Assembly (NCBI GenBank): GCA_963764365.1 | Contig: CAVXSI010000010.1 | Location: 1 to 64,000, forward strand | Length of the DNA: 64,000 nt | Origin: VRUE01 sp963764365 | GTDB taxonomy: Bacteria > Actinomycetota > Thermoleophilia > Solirubrobacterales > 70-9 | Direction of reading: 5' to 3' | In this document: piece by piece, positions 23,518-31,514 of the stretch | Layout of the letters: each line of letters begins with the position of its first letter | Position numbering within the stretch: position 1 is the stretch's first letter | Notes under the pieces: generated by a model | What the model was told of the DNA's origin: nothing | The model's input: only the letters and a program-made list of their open reading frames with translations | Databases searched by the model: none | Position numbers and translations under genes: made by a program

Positions 23518-25813
23518 GCCATTTGAAACGCCGCCGCCCCGCTTCGAGCCAGACGAGGTCCGTCGTCTCGCTCGATCGCTGTTTGGGGTGGGCGGCGATG
23601 CGCATGAGATATCAGGTGAGCGAGACCAGACGTTCCAGATCGGCGATGGCTCCAACCGGTACGTCCTGAAGATCTCCAACGCCGCAGAGTCCGAGACCAC
23701 CCTCGACTTCGAAGCCGGAGTGCTGCGGCACCTCGAAGCCACTGACCTGGAGCTGCGGGTCCCGCGACTGCTGCGCCGGGGCGACCTGGCGCACGGCGCT
23801 GTCCGCGTCCGCCGCGTTGCGGACGGCGCCGAGCACTTCGCTCGCATGTTCGAGTTCCTCGACGGCAGGCCCGGGGTCGCTGCGGCAGGCCTCAGCCGGG
23901 CTACGGTCGCCCAGCTCGGCGAGACCGTCGCCGCCGTCGGCCTCGCCCTGCGTGGCTTCTTCCATCCTGGTGCCGGTCGGGAGCTGATCTGGGACCTGCG
24001 CAACGTCTCCCGCTTGCAGAACCTCATGGACAGCGTCCCCGACGAGAGCCGAGAGCTCGTCGCCCACGCCGTTGAGTGCTTCGAGGCTGAGGCGATCCCG
24101 CGCTGGGCGATGCTGCCGGCGCAGGTGGTGCATGGCGACCTGACGCTCGAAAACGTCCTCTTCGACGAGGGGGGGCGGGTCTGCGGGGTGATCGATTTCG
24201 GCGACGCGCACCATGGGCCGCGTCTGCTCGACCTCGCCTCCGCCCTCGCTTCGATCCTGCGCAAGCGGGGCGGGGCCGACGCGCTCCTCGTGACGCGGAC
24301 CTTCCTCGACGGCTACTGTCGGAAGGCCCAGCTCGAGCCCGCCGAGCGAGAGCTGCTCGGGGCGACGGTCGGCGCGCGCCTGGCCGTGATCGTGCTGATC
24401 GGCGGCTGGTACGTCGACCGGTTTCCGCATAAAGCTGCCTACCTGAGCGAGTGCGTGGCTGACTCGACGCGACTGCTCGCGGAGCTCGACGAGCTCCGCG
24501 TGGAGGAGCTCGATCGGGCCCTCGGCGTCCCACGCACCTCCGCACCTGTGAGCGAGCTCGTCGCGAAGCGTCGCTCGCTGCTCGGGCCCGCTCTCTCCGA
24601 CCTCTTCTACGAGGATCCGGTGCACGTCGTCCGCGGCGAAGGTACGTGGCTGATCGACAGCGACGGCAAGCGCCTGCTCGACGCCTACAACAATGTGGCA
24701 GTCGTCGGCCACTGCCACCCGAGGGTCACCGAGGCGGTCGTGGACCAGACCCGGCGCATCAACACCCACACGCGCTATCTCTATGAGCCGCTCTTCGAGC
24801 TCGCCGAGCGCCTTACCGACGGGCTTGAGGCGAGCTGTGGCCTCGACACGGTGATGATCGTCAACTCCGGCAGTGAGGCGAACGACCTGACCTGGCGGCT
24901 GGCGACGACCTTCAGCGGGGAGCGGGGAGCGATGGTCTCGGTCGATGCCTATCACGGCATGACGGCTGCCGTCTCCGACTTCTCGCCACAGCAGTGGCCC
25001 GCGGGCTACGAGGCGGAGCACGTCGAGGGCTTCACGGTCGATCCTGGTCCCGGCGGCGGAGCGCCGCCCTCGGTCGCGGCGGGCGTCGAAGCGGCGATCG
25101 GCCGGCTCGCCGAGCGCGACGTACGCCCCGCCGCGCTGGTCATCGAGGGCTCCTTCACCAGCGATGGGATCGTCGCTCCTGATCCCGTCGACGTCGTCGA
25201 GGCGGTAGGGATTGCCCGCGCGGCCGGGGCGCTGATCGTTGCCGACGAAGTCCAAGCCGGTCATGGGCGAACGGGTAGCCACCTCTGGTCGTTTGAACGC
25301 TACGGGTACGACCCCGACCTCGTGACGATGGGCAAGCCGATGGGGGACGGGTATCCGGTAGCGGCGATTATCACCCGCTCGGAGATCGTCACCCGATTCG
25401 GCGAAGGCACCTATTACTTCAGCACCTTCGGCGGCAACCCGGTCGCCGCCCGGGCAGCCGTGGCCGTCCTCGACGTGATCGAGGACGAGGGGCTGTTGGC
25501 TCGTGTCGGCCAGGTGGGCTTGGAGCTGACGCAGCTGCTCCGGGAGCTGGCCCGCCGGCATCCCTCGATCCGCGACGTACGCTCTCACGGCACTCTGGCG
25601 GGGGTTGAGATGGGGCCGATCGGAACCGTGGGCTCGGCCACCGTCGCGGCGCGGACGATGAACAGGATGCGGCAGGGCGGCGTCTTGATCGGCCGCACCG
25701 GACCACGCTCTGACGTGCTCAAGATCAGGCCGCCGCTCGTCTTCGCCAGCGAGCACGCGGTGCAGCTCGTCGAAGTGCTTGATGCGACGTTGACCGAGCT
25801 GGAGGACCTATGA
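23489..25813 (+). CDS. APH-family kinase fused to class III aminotransferase/phospholyase
   Basis: 774 aa from ATG 23489 (GTG 23480 and GTG 23510 are alternatives); overlaps potC-like by 29 nt. Residues 1-340 are an aminoglycoside-phosphotransferase-like kinase: YVLKIS with Lys about 61, HGDLTLENVLFD (catalytic Asp about 217) and VIDFGD. Residues 365-774 are a PLP class III enzyme: VNSGSEANDL, VADEVQAGHGRTG (Asp about 586), TMGKPMGDGYPV (Lys about 616). Separate enzymes of these types act in sequence on hydroxylysine (kinase, then phospholyase), and ethanolamine-phosphate phospholyase is related. The fusion may phosphorylate an amino-alcohol and then eliminate phosphate and ammonia to a semialdehyde (inference). 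Confidence 0.88.
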   Translation: MGRHLSQVVEPFETPPPRFEPDEVRRLARSLFGVGGDAHEISGERDQTFQIGDGSNRYVLKISNAAESETTLDFEAGVLRHLEATDLELRVPRLLRRGDLAHGAVRVRRVADGAEHFARMFEFLDGRPGVAAAGLSRATVAQLGETVAAVGLALRGFFHPGAGRELIWDLRNVSRLQNLMDSVPDESRELVAHAVECFEAEAIPRWAMLPAQVVHGDLTLENVLFDEGGRVCGVIDFGDAHHGPRLLDLASALASILRKRGGADALLVTRTFLDGYCRKAQLEPAERELLGATVGARLAVIVLIGGWYVDRFPHKAAYLSECVADSTRLLAELDELRVEELDRALGVPRTSAPVSELVAKRRSLLGPALSDLFYEDPVHVVRGEGTWLIDSDGKRLLDAYNNVAVVGHCHPRVTEAVVDQTRRINTHTRYLYEPLFELAERLTDGLEASCGLDTVMIVNSGSEANDLTWRLATTFSGERGAMVSVDAYHGMTAAVSDFSPQQWPAGYEAEHVEGFTVDPGPGGGAPPSVAAGVEAAIGRLAERDVRPAALVIEGSFTSDGIVAPDPVDVVEAVGIARAAGALIVADEVQAGHGRTGSHLWSFERYGYDPDLVTMGKPMGDGYPVAAIITRSEIVTRFGEGTYYFSTFGGNPVAARAAVAVLDVIEDEGLLARVGQVGLELTQLLRELARRHPSIRDVRSHGTLAGVEMGPIGTVGSATVAARTMNRMRQGGVLIGRTGPRSDVLKIRPPLVFASEHAVQLVEVLDATLTELEDL

Positions 25814-25990
25814 AGTCACGTCCCGCCCTTCCCGGCCGCCCCTTGTGGGTGCGCACCTGGCGCTCGCTCGCGAGCGACAGGTCCCGGCAATGGCACCCAG
25901 GGGGCCAGTTTGACGGCAGGTCAGAACGCGAGCAGCAACGCCGATCCAATCCTCACTGTTTCACGGAGACCGTTTTTGTTGGTTTCCAAG
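25814..25990. other. intergenic, no gene seen
   Basis: Short stretch between the fusion gene and the IS3 remnant. Base composition falls around 25950-26000 (runs of T and A), as at an insertion-sequence edge. Nothing else recognised. Confidence 0.4.
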
Positions 25991-26209
25991 TTAAGAGGGA
26001 TAGCTCAGTTGAGCCCCCTGTCGAACGTGTAGATCCTCGAACTCAACGGGAGAGAGGTCGCCGAGGGATTCGTGCAGGCGCTCGTGGTTGAACCAGGAGA
26101 CGTATTCGACGACCGCCAGCTCGAGCTGGGAGCGAGAGCGCCAGGAGCGGTCGGCCACCAGCTCGGTCTTGAAGGTGTCGACGAAGCTCTCGGCCATCGC
26201 GTTGCGCAA
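25991..26209 (-). pseudogene. IS3-family transposase OrfB, C-terminal remnant
   Basis: 72 residues match the end of the IS3-type integrase core: NAMAESFVDTFKTEL, then SQLELAVVEYVSWFNHERLHESLGDLSPVEFE, including the final Glu of the DDE triad (in AESFVDTFKTEL). The two Asp-containing upstream blocks and OrfA are absent; the sequence above 26210 no longer reads as transposase. A dead fragment marking an old insertion at the border between the catabolic region and the repeat array. Confidence 0.85.
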
Positions 26210-26458
26210 CCCCGCTCTTCCTTACCCTCTGCGCGGTCGAGGCGATCCTGGAGGTCGGAGGGCTCCTCGGTCTCTAAGGCAGGTCCAGGCGAGTTCCGAG
26301 ACCGGCGAGCTCGACCGGTTCGGCGAGCGGGTTGACCACGTGACGATGATCTTCGGACCGCCGACGCGATGGGCAAGGGCTAGCAGGAGGCTGTGACCGC
26401 TTGGCCCGACCTCCGGACCGATCTCGCCTCGGTGATCGCGTAATGACGGATTACCGTG

Positions 26459-26497
26459 CCAGCGAGATCGAATCACCCTCCGCCCGCGCCGCGTGGT
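26459..26497 (+). repeat. 58-nt intergenic repeat, split copy, left 39 nt
   Basis: CCAGCGAGATCG, 16 variable bases, then CGCGCCGCGTGGT: positions 1-39 of the repeat consensus. It stops abruptly at the IS110-like left end. The missing positions 40-58 are found at 27788-27806; joined, the two halves give exactly 58 nt. Confidence 0.75.
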
Positions 26498-27787
26498 CTC
26501 TCCTATGTGAGTCCCAGGTGTCAAGGATCTCCCCCTCCAAGATCAATTTGGGGAAGGTGAGATCGCGGGCTGACCGGCACTGCGGAGGGGCTCACCGGCA
26601 CTTCTGAGTGCGCGCCAGACGACTCGGACCAGCAGGCGCTTCAGGCAACGCAGCGCTTCGGCACTGGACTTGCCCTCGGCCCGCTTCCTAGCGAGGTAGG
26701 CGCGGGCGCCGGGGTGAATCCGGGCCTGGGTGAGGGCGATCCGGTAGAAGGCGGCGTTCAGCTGATCGGAGCGCAGCCGGCGAAGTGGGCGAGCTGGGCG
26801 TCGGTCTTAAAGCGCGCGGTGCCGGCGATCTCGCCGATGAGCTTGCCGGCGGTGAGGGAGGCGACTCCCGGCACCTCCAAGAGCGCCGGGCAGTAGCGCT
26901 TGGCTCGGGCGCCGATCTCGCCGGTGAGCGCCCGCTCGCGGCGGGTGAGGTCGCCGATCCGGGCGATCAAATCGCGGCAGATCCGCACCTGCACCGAGGG
27001 CTCGCGGCGGGCCAGACGCTGGGAGAGGCCCCGGCGCGTGGCGGCCTGGTCGAGGCTGCGGGCCGTGGGCTCAAGGCCCGGTCCGAGGTCGTGCAGGTGC
27101 CAGCGCAGCCGCGCGCAGAGCGCGGTGCGCTCGGCAACTAGGGCGTCGCGGTGGTCGACCAGCAGCTTCAGCTCCCGCGCTGCCTCGTCCTGGCTCGCGG
27201 GGTGAAGCTCGGCCTCTTCGCGCAGCGCAGCGCGGGCGATCGCCAGGGCGTCGATCGCGTCTGACTTGCCGCGGGTACGGGCGCTCTTCCGCGCGCCGGC
27301 CATCAGCCGCGGCGGCACCCGCAGGACGTCCTCGCCGGCGGCCAGCAGGAAGCGCTCCAGGCGGCCGTTGACGTGGCGGCAGTCCTCGAGAGCGAAGCGA
27401 ACATTCTCGCCGCCGCCCAGGTTCCGGGCCCAGGCGAGGAGCTCTCGCTGGCCTTCCTCATTGGCGGTGATCGTGATCTCAGCGAGCTGCTGGCCGACCT
27501 CGCTGACGGCCGCCGCAGTGTGGGTGCGTTTGTGGGGGTCGATGCCGATCGTGAGCAATGGGTCTCCTATCCTCGGAGTGGTCCTCGGTCACGGATCGAC
27601 GGCGGACAGAACTGGGTGGGGCTCTCGCACGCTCCTATCAGGTCACGCCATCGGTCCTCGAACGCGACGGGCGACAAGACCAGTTGGTCAGCCCGAAGGG
27701 CGACATCAAATGTCGGGTCAGCCCGTCGCGCCGAGGACGCTAAGTCGGTCGTGGGACGGGTCCGAGGAGGGGGCACGGGGACCCAGT
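26498..27787 (-). mobile_element. decayed IS110-type element inserted in a 58-nt repeat
   Basis: About 1.29 kb between two halves of one repeat copy. It carries an IS110 transposase pseudogene on the minus strand and about 230 nt of non-coding sequence upstream of that gene (27559-27787), where IS110 elements encode their bridge RNA. Both edges show GT next to the repeat halves (26496-26497 and 27786-27787), consistent with the dinucleotide core of IS110 insertion and with no longer target duplication. No terminal inverted repeats were seen, as expected for the family. Confidence 0.7.
26543..27558 (-). pseudogene. IS110-family transposase, frameshifted by internal deletion
   Basis: Starts at TTG 27558 behind AGGAGACCCA. 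Residues 1-266 are the RuvC-like DEDD domain (TIGIDPHKRTHTAA with the first Asp, FALEDCRHVNGRLERFL, KSDAIDALAIARAAL) and the start of the Tnp20 domain (LLEVPGVASLTAGKLIGEI, FAGCAPI). The frame then stops at 26758. A different frame continues directly with QLNAAFYRIALTQARIHPGARAYL to a stop at 26543. The conserved block between CAPI and QLN, which carries the catalytic Ser-Gly, is missing, so a deletion both shifted the frame and removed the active site. Not functional. Confidence 0.85.
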
Positions 27788-27806
27788 TCGTCTTGTGTTC
27801 CACTGG
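27788..27806 (+). repeat. 58-nt intergenic repeat, split copy, right 19 nt
   Basis: TCGTCTTGTGTTCCACTGG, positions 40-58 of the consensus, followed by the conserved GGGTACT. It completes the half at 26459-26497 across the IS110-like element. Confidence 0.75.
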
Positions 27807-27821
27807 GGGTACTTCGAGAAG

Positions 27822-27843
27822 CCCCGCACAGCGGGGATTTTTT
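27822..27843 (+). terminator. Rho-independent terminator
   Basis: CCCCGC, loop ACA, GCGGGG, then A and six T. It lies 15 nt after the repeat copy and before the integrase remnant, the arrangement expected if the repeat is the end of a transcribed element. Confidence 0.75.
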
Positions 27844-27949
27844 CGTTCCAGGGCCATGTTTGCGGCCGGTTCGTGTCCCGAGATATGTCCCGAAATCGCT
27901 GCCGAGAAGCGGGGGCGTTCGGGCTCGGGAGTTGATGAAGGAGACACGA

Positions 27950-28104
27950 ATGCGAGTCAGCCCACGCACCAGCCCCTTAGCGGCCACGTCTTCAAGGTCG
28001 AGCGCAAGCGCGGCGCCCAGTGGTACGCGCTCCGCACGGCGCCGCCGGCCGGCTACTTCACGAAGGCGAGTGCGCATGCGTGGCTGGACGACACGCTCGT
28101 CTAG
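27950..28104 (+). pseudogene. tyrosine recombinase/integrase, N-terminal remnant
   Basis: ATG 27950 has a perfect SD (GAAGGAGACACGA), but the family-like sequence is in the next frame: SGHVFKVERKRGAQWYAL, then PPAGYFTKASAHAWLDDTL and a stop. Adding one base after the ATG restores MASQPTHQ-PLSGHVFKV. Phage-type integrases of related actinobacteria begin this way with about 20 extra residues between WYA and PPAGYFTK; these are lost here, and the core-binding and catalytic domains (R, HxxR, Y) are absent. Remnant of the integrase of an inserted element. Confidence 0.7.
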
Positions 28105-28280
28105 GCGCGGCGGGGCTTCCCCCGCGATCTCCCAGCTCGTAGGTCTTGCGACCCAGCGCCCGCTCGAGCGGGCGCGGCGCCGCCCCGGAAACTCCTGCTC
28201 GATAGTCGTCCACCTCACGAAGCCGCCGCAGAAAGACGCCGCCGCGCGGTGGTCGCCCTCGGAGGGAGGGTTCGTGGCGG

Positions 28281-29303
28281 TTAGCCGCGTCCGCGGGGTC
28301 GAGCGTCGGACGTGGCCGCCACGTCCGTCGGATTGCCTCCGGTTCGGACGAGGAATCTGGTGCGCAGCCCCGTTCCATTGAGATTGGCGCGCGAGATCCA
28401 GCCGAAGCCTTCCTTGCCTTCGACCGGGTGCTTGAAGTAGTTCCAGTTGGTCCAGTAGATGTGGCCGGCTCCGGCCTCGATGTTGCCGGGCTGGCCGTTG
28501 GGCATGGTTATGAATCTCGGGCGCACTCCGGTGCCGTTGAGGTTGGCGCGGACGATCGTGTTCCTGGGCGTCGTCCAGTAGATGTGTCCACCTCCCACCG
28601 CGATGCTGGATGGGCTGGTCCTGCTGCGGATGAAGGTGTTCCTCACGCCGGTACCGTTGAGGTTGGCACGGCCGATCACGCTGGGTTCCTCAAATGCAGA
28701 GCCCGTCCAGTAGATGTGGCGAGCGTTTACCGCGAGCGACCCCGGAGAGAAGCGCCTGCCGACGCCAATGAGCCTCGGTTGGCGGTGCGTGCCGTTGAGC
28801 CTGGCGCGGCCGATGAAGGTGCCGTCGGTCGCCCAGTAGATGTGACCCGCGCCCACCGCGATGTCGTGAGGGCGGAATGCGGCCGAATCGGGAAAGCGCA
28901 TGAAGTTCCGGTTCACGCCGGTGCCGTTGAGGTTGGCGCGGCCGATCGTGTCCCTGTTGATGTCGACCCAGTAGATGTGACGGCCGTATATGGCAACCGC
29001 GTTCGGGTAGACGGCGGCGCTTCTGATGAAGCGGCCCCGGATGCCCGTGCCATCTAGGTTGGATCGGCCGATGTTGCCCGAACTCGTGGTCCAGTAGATC
29101 CGGGCCTCTGCAGACGGGGCGAGCACCAGGGCCGAAGCGAGCAGCGCGGCGAGAAGCGCCAGCGACGCGACGAAGCCGAGCGGGTGCGAGCGCTTGCCGC
29201 GACCCGCCGTCGCTACGCGGGCTTGTTGAGCTGACCGGGACCGAGATCCTCGGACCTCCCCTTCAACTTCCCCGCCGATGCCGGGATGACCCTGTATGCC
29301 CAT
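28281..29303 (-). CDS. secreted YWT-repeat beta-propeller-like protein
   Basis: 340 aa by ATG 29303; the true start may be later, since a signal-like segment (LGFVASLALLAALLASALVLAPSAEA) lies only at residues 43-68. After it come six repeats of about 42 residues built as IYWT..., IGRANLNGTGV, then a hydrophobic linker with AVGGGHIYW. This is the LDL-receptor class B/YWTD-like pattern, predicted to close into a six-bladed propeller outside the cell. Repeats are visible in the DNA too (CCGTTGAGGTTGGCGCG recurs). Role unknown; binding of a ligand or surface is usual. First gene of the module between the split and second repeat copies. Confidence 0.75.
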   Translation of the reverse strand: MGIQGHPGIGGEVEGEVRGSRSRSAQQARVATAGRGKRSHPLGFVASLALLAALLASALVLAPSAEARIYWTTSSGNIGRSNLDGTGIRGRFIRSAAVYPNAVAIYGRHIYWVDINRDTIGRANLNGTGVNRNFMRFPDSAAFRPHDIAVGAGHIYWATDGTFIGRARLNGTHRQPRLIGVGRRFSPGSLAVNARHIYWTGSAFEEPSVIGRANLNGTGVRNTFIRSRTSPSSIAVGGGHIYWTTPRNTIVRANLNGTGVRPRFITMPNGQPGNIEAGAGHIYWTNWNYFKHPVEGKEGFGWISRANLNGTGLRTRFLVRTGGNPTDVAATSDARPRGRG

Positions 29304-29439
29304 TTATGCATGCTACCCCCGTCGTTCGAGCTTGCAGCCTCCGCTTGGAGGGAGGGGGGTGAGGGTCCGCGTGCAGCCTGGCCATCCGGGTTTCGCTCGA
29401 GCAGCTCCCGGCCGCCATCGCGAGCGCGATCCCGGGCGC

Positions 29440-30429
29440 CTAGCAGAGCGACGGCAGCTTGAACTGGATCGGCACCGTCGCTTCCGAGGCGGCGTAGCCG
29501 CCGCCGGCTGGGATGGTGACCCGCAGGTGGTTCGCGCCCGATTCGATTTCGGCAGGCGAGAATTCGAAGCCGTTGACGAGCGCGGGCCGCGTCTCGCTGC
29601 TGATGAAGACGCCTTCGATGCCGTCCGAGCAGGGGTGCTTCGAGCGCGCGTAGACGTACTCGGTGAAATCTCTCGCCTGGTAGCACCCCGAGGGGGAGAG
29701 CGATTCCGGCGCCACGTCGCCCTCGCAGTCGAGCGTCGCCGCGATGGGAGGCGCATTCTGGCCAAAATAGTTCGTCTTCACCAAACCGACGAGGGCGGTC
29801 CTGTTCGCTTCTATTACGGCCGGCTGTACGGTCGGCGCGAAGGCCGTCTTAAACGCCGATGCGGCAAGCCTCAGCCGCGGGATCCTCTCAAGTCGGGTCT
29901 CGGCCGCCGACCGTTGGCCGGACGTGTAGATCGCCTTCACGCGATGCCGGCCGAGGGCGGCGTAGTCGACAGTGCATTTGGAGCCCTTGACGCCGCCGCC
30001 GACGAACGCCGCGCATTCCAGCTTGCCGTCGCTGAACAGCGAGAGGACGCCGGGTGGCAGCGGCGCCGGTTTCTCGGCCGAGGCGGCAGTGGCCCTCTTC
30101 GTCGCCGAAGCCGAGTAGGCGTAGGTGACCTTGAACGGATCGAGCGGATGGCGAGTGAAGGTCGGATCCAGGCGGGCGTGCAGCTCCACGGCGCTGGAAG
30201 CGTGGCGCCTCACGCAGAGGACCTTGCGATGGCGGCGGCCATGCCGCCGCCAGCGCTTGACGACACGCCGGTAGTGCTTGCGGCACTTCGCGCCGTGGGC
30301 TGGCGAGTAGCGCTGGGGCGCCCGCCGACGATGACGACTGTGGGAACGATGTCCCACTGCGGCGGCCGGGGACGCGGCCACCAGGGCAGCCAGGGCGACG
30401 AGGGCGACGACTAGGATTCCGCGGTGCAT
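29440..30429 (-). CDS. secreted hypothetical protein with basic N-terminal region
   Basis: 329 aa from ATG 30429, which has AAGGAGG about 12 nt upstream; the frame is open to 30501 without a better start. Signal peptide HRGILVVALVALAALVAASPAAA. The next 50 residues are very rich in Arg and His, then an Ig-like or Cys-bridged C-terminal region (LECAAFVGGG, KCTVDYAAL, LDCEGD, GCYQARDF, KHPCSDG, PSLC). Six or seven Cys suggest disulfides outside the cell. No known family recognised. Confidence 0.65.
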   Translation of the reverse strand: MHRGILVVALVALAALVAASPAAAVGHRSHSRHRRRAPQRYSPAHGAKCRKHYRRVVKRWRRHGRRHRKVLCVRRHASSAVELHARLDPTFTRHPLDPFKVTYAYSASATKRATAASAEKPAPLPPGVLSLFSDGKLECAAFVGGGVKGSKCTVDYAALGRHRVKAIYTSGQRSAAETRLERIPRLRLAASAFKTAFAPTVQPAVIEANRTALVGLVKTNYFGQNAPPIAATLDCEGDVAPESLSPSGCYQARDFTEYVYARSKHPCSDGIEGVFISSETRPALVNGFEFSPAEIESGANHLRVTIPAGGGYAASEATVPIQFKLPSLC

Positions 30430-30734
30430 CGGGGACCTGACCTCCTTGGTGCCGGCCGCAGGAGGTTTGCCCGTCGCGGTGGCGCTTTGGCTGATGGACA
30501 AACCCTAACGCGCACCACCTCGTCGCCCCTGGCGATCGGCGCGAGGCCCACGTAGAACCCGACGACGGCACCCAGCACGGCCATCGGGACTGCCGTTGAT
30601 GCGCGCGATCCCCGACGATGGCGTCGCCGGGGCAGGGAGACCTGATCGCCTGCAAGTCGCGCGACATGGTTCGACTCGTGTTCCGCTGGGGGTTCCCTTT
30701 TCAAGCGCCGCCATGACCGACCCGAGTTGGCGCG
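30430..30734. other. 305-nt gap holding a repeat copy
   Basis: Between two minus-strand genes. Apart from the 58-nt repeat copy at 30632 nothing gene-like is seen. Confidence 0.5.
30632..30689 (+). repeat. 58-nt intergenic repeat, copy 2
   Basis: GCAGGGAGA at positions 1-9 (consensus NCAGNGAGA), variable middle, then GGTTCGACTCGTGTTCCGCTGG ends at 30689 (shown in part here) followed by GGGTTCC. Length from the 5' motif to the final CTGG is exactly 58. Confidence 0.65.
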
Positions 30735-31514
30735 TCAGAGGCCGCAATGGGCCGTGATCGCGTCCGCGACCGCGTTGGGACGCTGCTGCGGCAGGAGGTG
30801 GCCGCCGTCGACTTCGATCAGCCTTGCGTGCAGGTCGCGGGCGAGCTCGCGGACCTGGGAGGGAGGACAGACGCGGTCGCGGTTGCCGGCGACGATCGTC
30901 GTGGGCACTCCGAGGGAAGGGAGGCGACGGGCCAGTGCCGGCATCTCAGCGACGAAAGCGCGCTGCTCGGCATAGAAGCTCCGCCAGACATCGGCGCCGC
31001 GCCATTCCGCGGCGGCCCTCTCCAGGCGGTCGGCTTCCAGGGCCGGCGCCGCCGCATGGGCCAGCCGTCGGAGCGGCGACAGCGCGAGGCCCAGTCCGGC
31101 GACCCAGAAGCCGAGGCGGGTGGCAGGCGGACCGATGAGACGGTTGGCGAGGGCGCGGTCGCGGCGGCTGGGCGAGACGGTCGGCGCCATCGCCCCGACC
31201 AGCACCAAGCCACGGAGCCGCTGCGGGAACTCTATGGCCGCGGCGAGGGCTATCCCGCTTCCCCAGCTATGTCCGGCCACCACGGCGCGGTCGATGTGGA
31301 GGCGGTCGAGCAGCGCCATGGCCCTCTCGGCGTTGGCCCGGAAGCCGACCGCCCTGCCACCGGTGCTTCCGTAACCCGGACGGTCGGGCGCGATCACGCG
31401 CATCCGCCCGCGCAGCCTCTCGGTCACGAGCGACCAGTCGGCGCCGGTGCCCGGCTGGCCGTGCAGGAGAAGGGCTGCTGGGCCGCTACCCGTGTCGATC
31501 GCCGACAGCGTCAC
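30735..31514 (-). CDS. alpha/beta hydrolase
   Basis: 259 aa from GTG 31514, overlapping the end of the upstream lysyltransferase-like gene by 29 nt. Typical blocks: LLLHGQPGTGADW (oxyanion region), RPGYGSTGG, nucleophile elbow GHSWGSG with Ser about 93, late Asp in VAGNRDRVCPP and His in DGGHLLPQQ. A soluble esterase/lipase-like or haloalkane-dehalogenase-like enzyme. Coupling to a lipid-modifying membrane protein suggests a membrane-lipid or aminoacyl-lipid substrate (inference). Confidence 0.85.
   Translation of the reverse strand: MTLSAIDTGSGPAALLLHGQPGTGADWSLVTERLRGRMRVIAPDRPGYGSTGGRAVGFRANAERAMALLDRLHIDRAVVAGHSWGSGIALAAAIEFPQRLRGLVLVGAMAPTVSPSRRDRALANRLIGPPATRLGFWVAGLGLALSPLRRLAHAAAPALEADRLERAAAEWRGADVWRSFYAEQRAFVAEMPALARRLPSLGVPTTIVAGNRDRVCPPSQVRELARDLHARLIEVDGGHLLPQQRPNAVADAITAHCGL

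Noticed and set aside
23612..25756. A 714-residue minus-strand frame
   Set aside because: Shadow of the kinase-aminotransferase gene on the other strand; GC-rich third positions keep antisense frames open.
26210..26458. Extension of the IS3 transposase or another IS
   Set aside because: None of the frames shows transposase motifs; the sequence is too decayed to name.
27559..27787. GTCTTGT in the IS110 non-coding end matching the target GTCTTGTG as a bridge-RNA guide
   Set aside because: A 7-base match in a 230-nt GC-rich stretch is weak and the loop structure could not be folded here; kept only as a suggested test.
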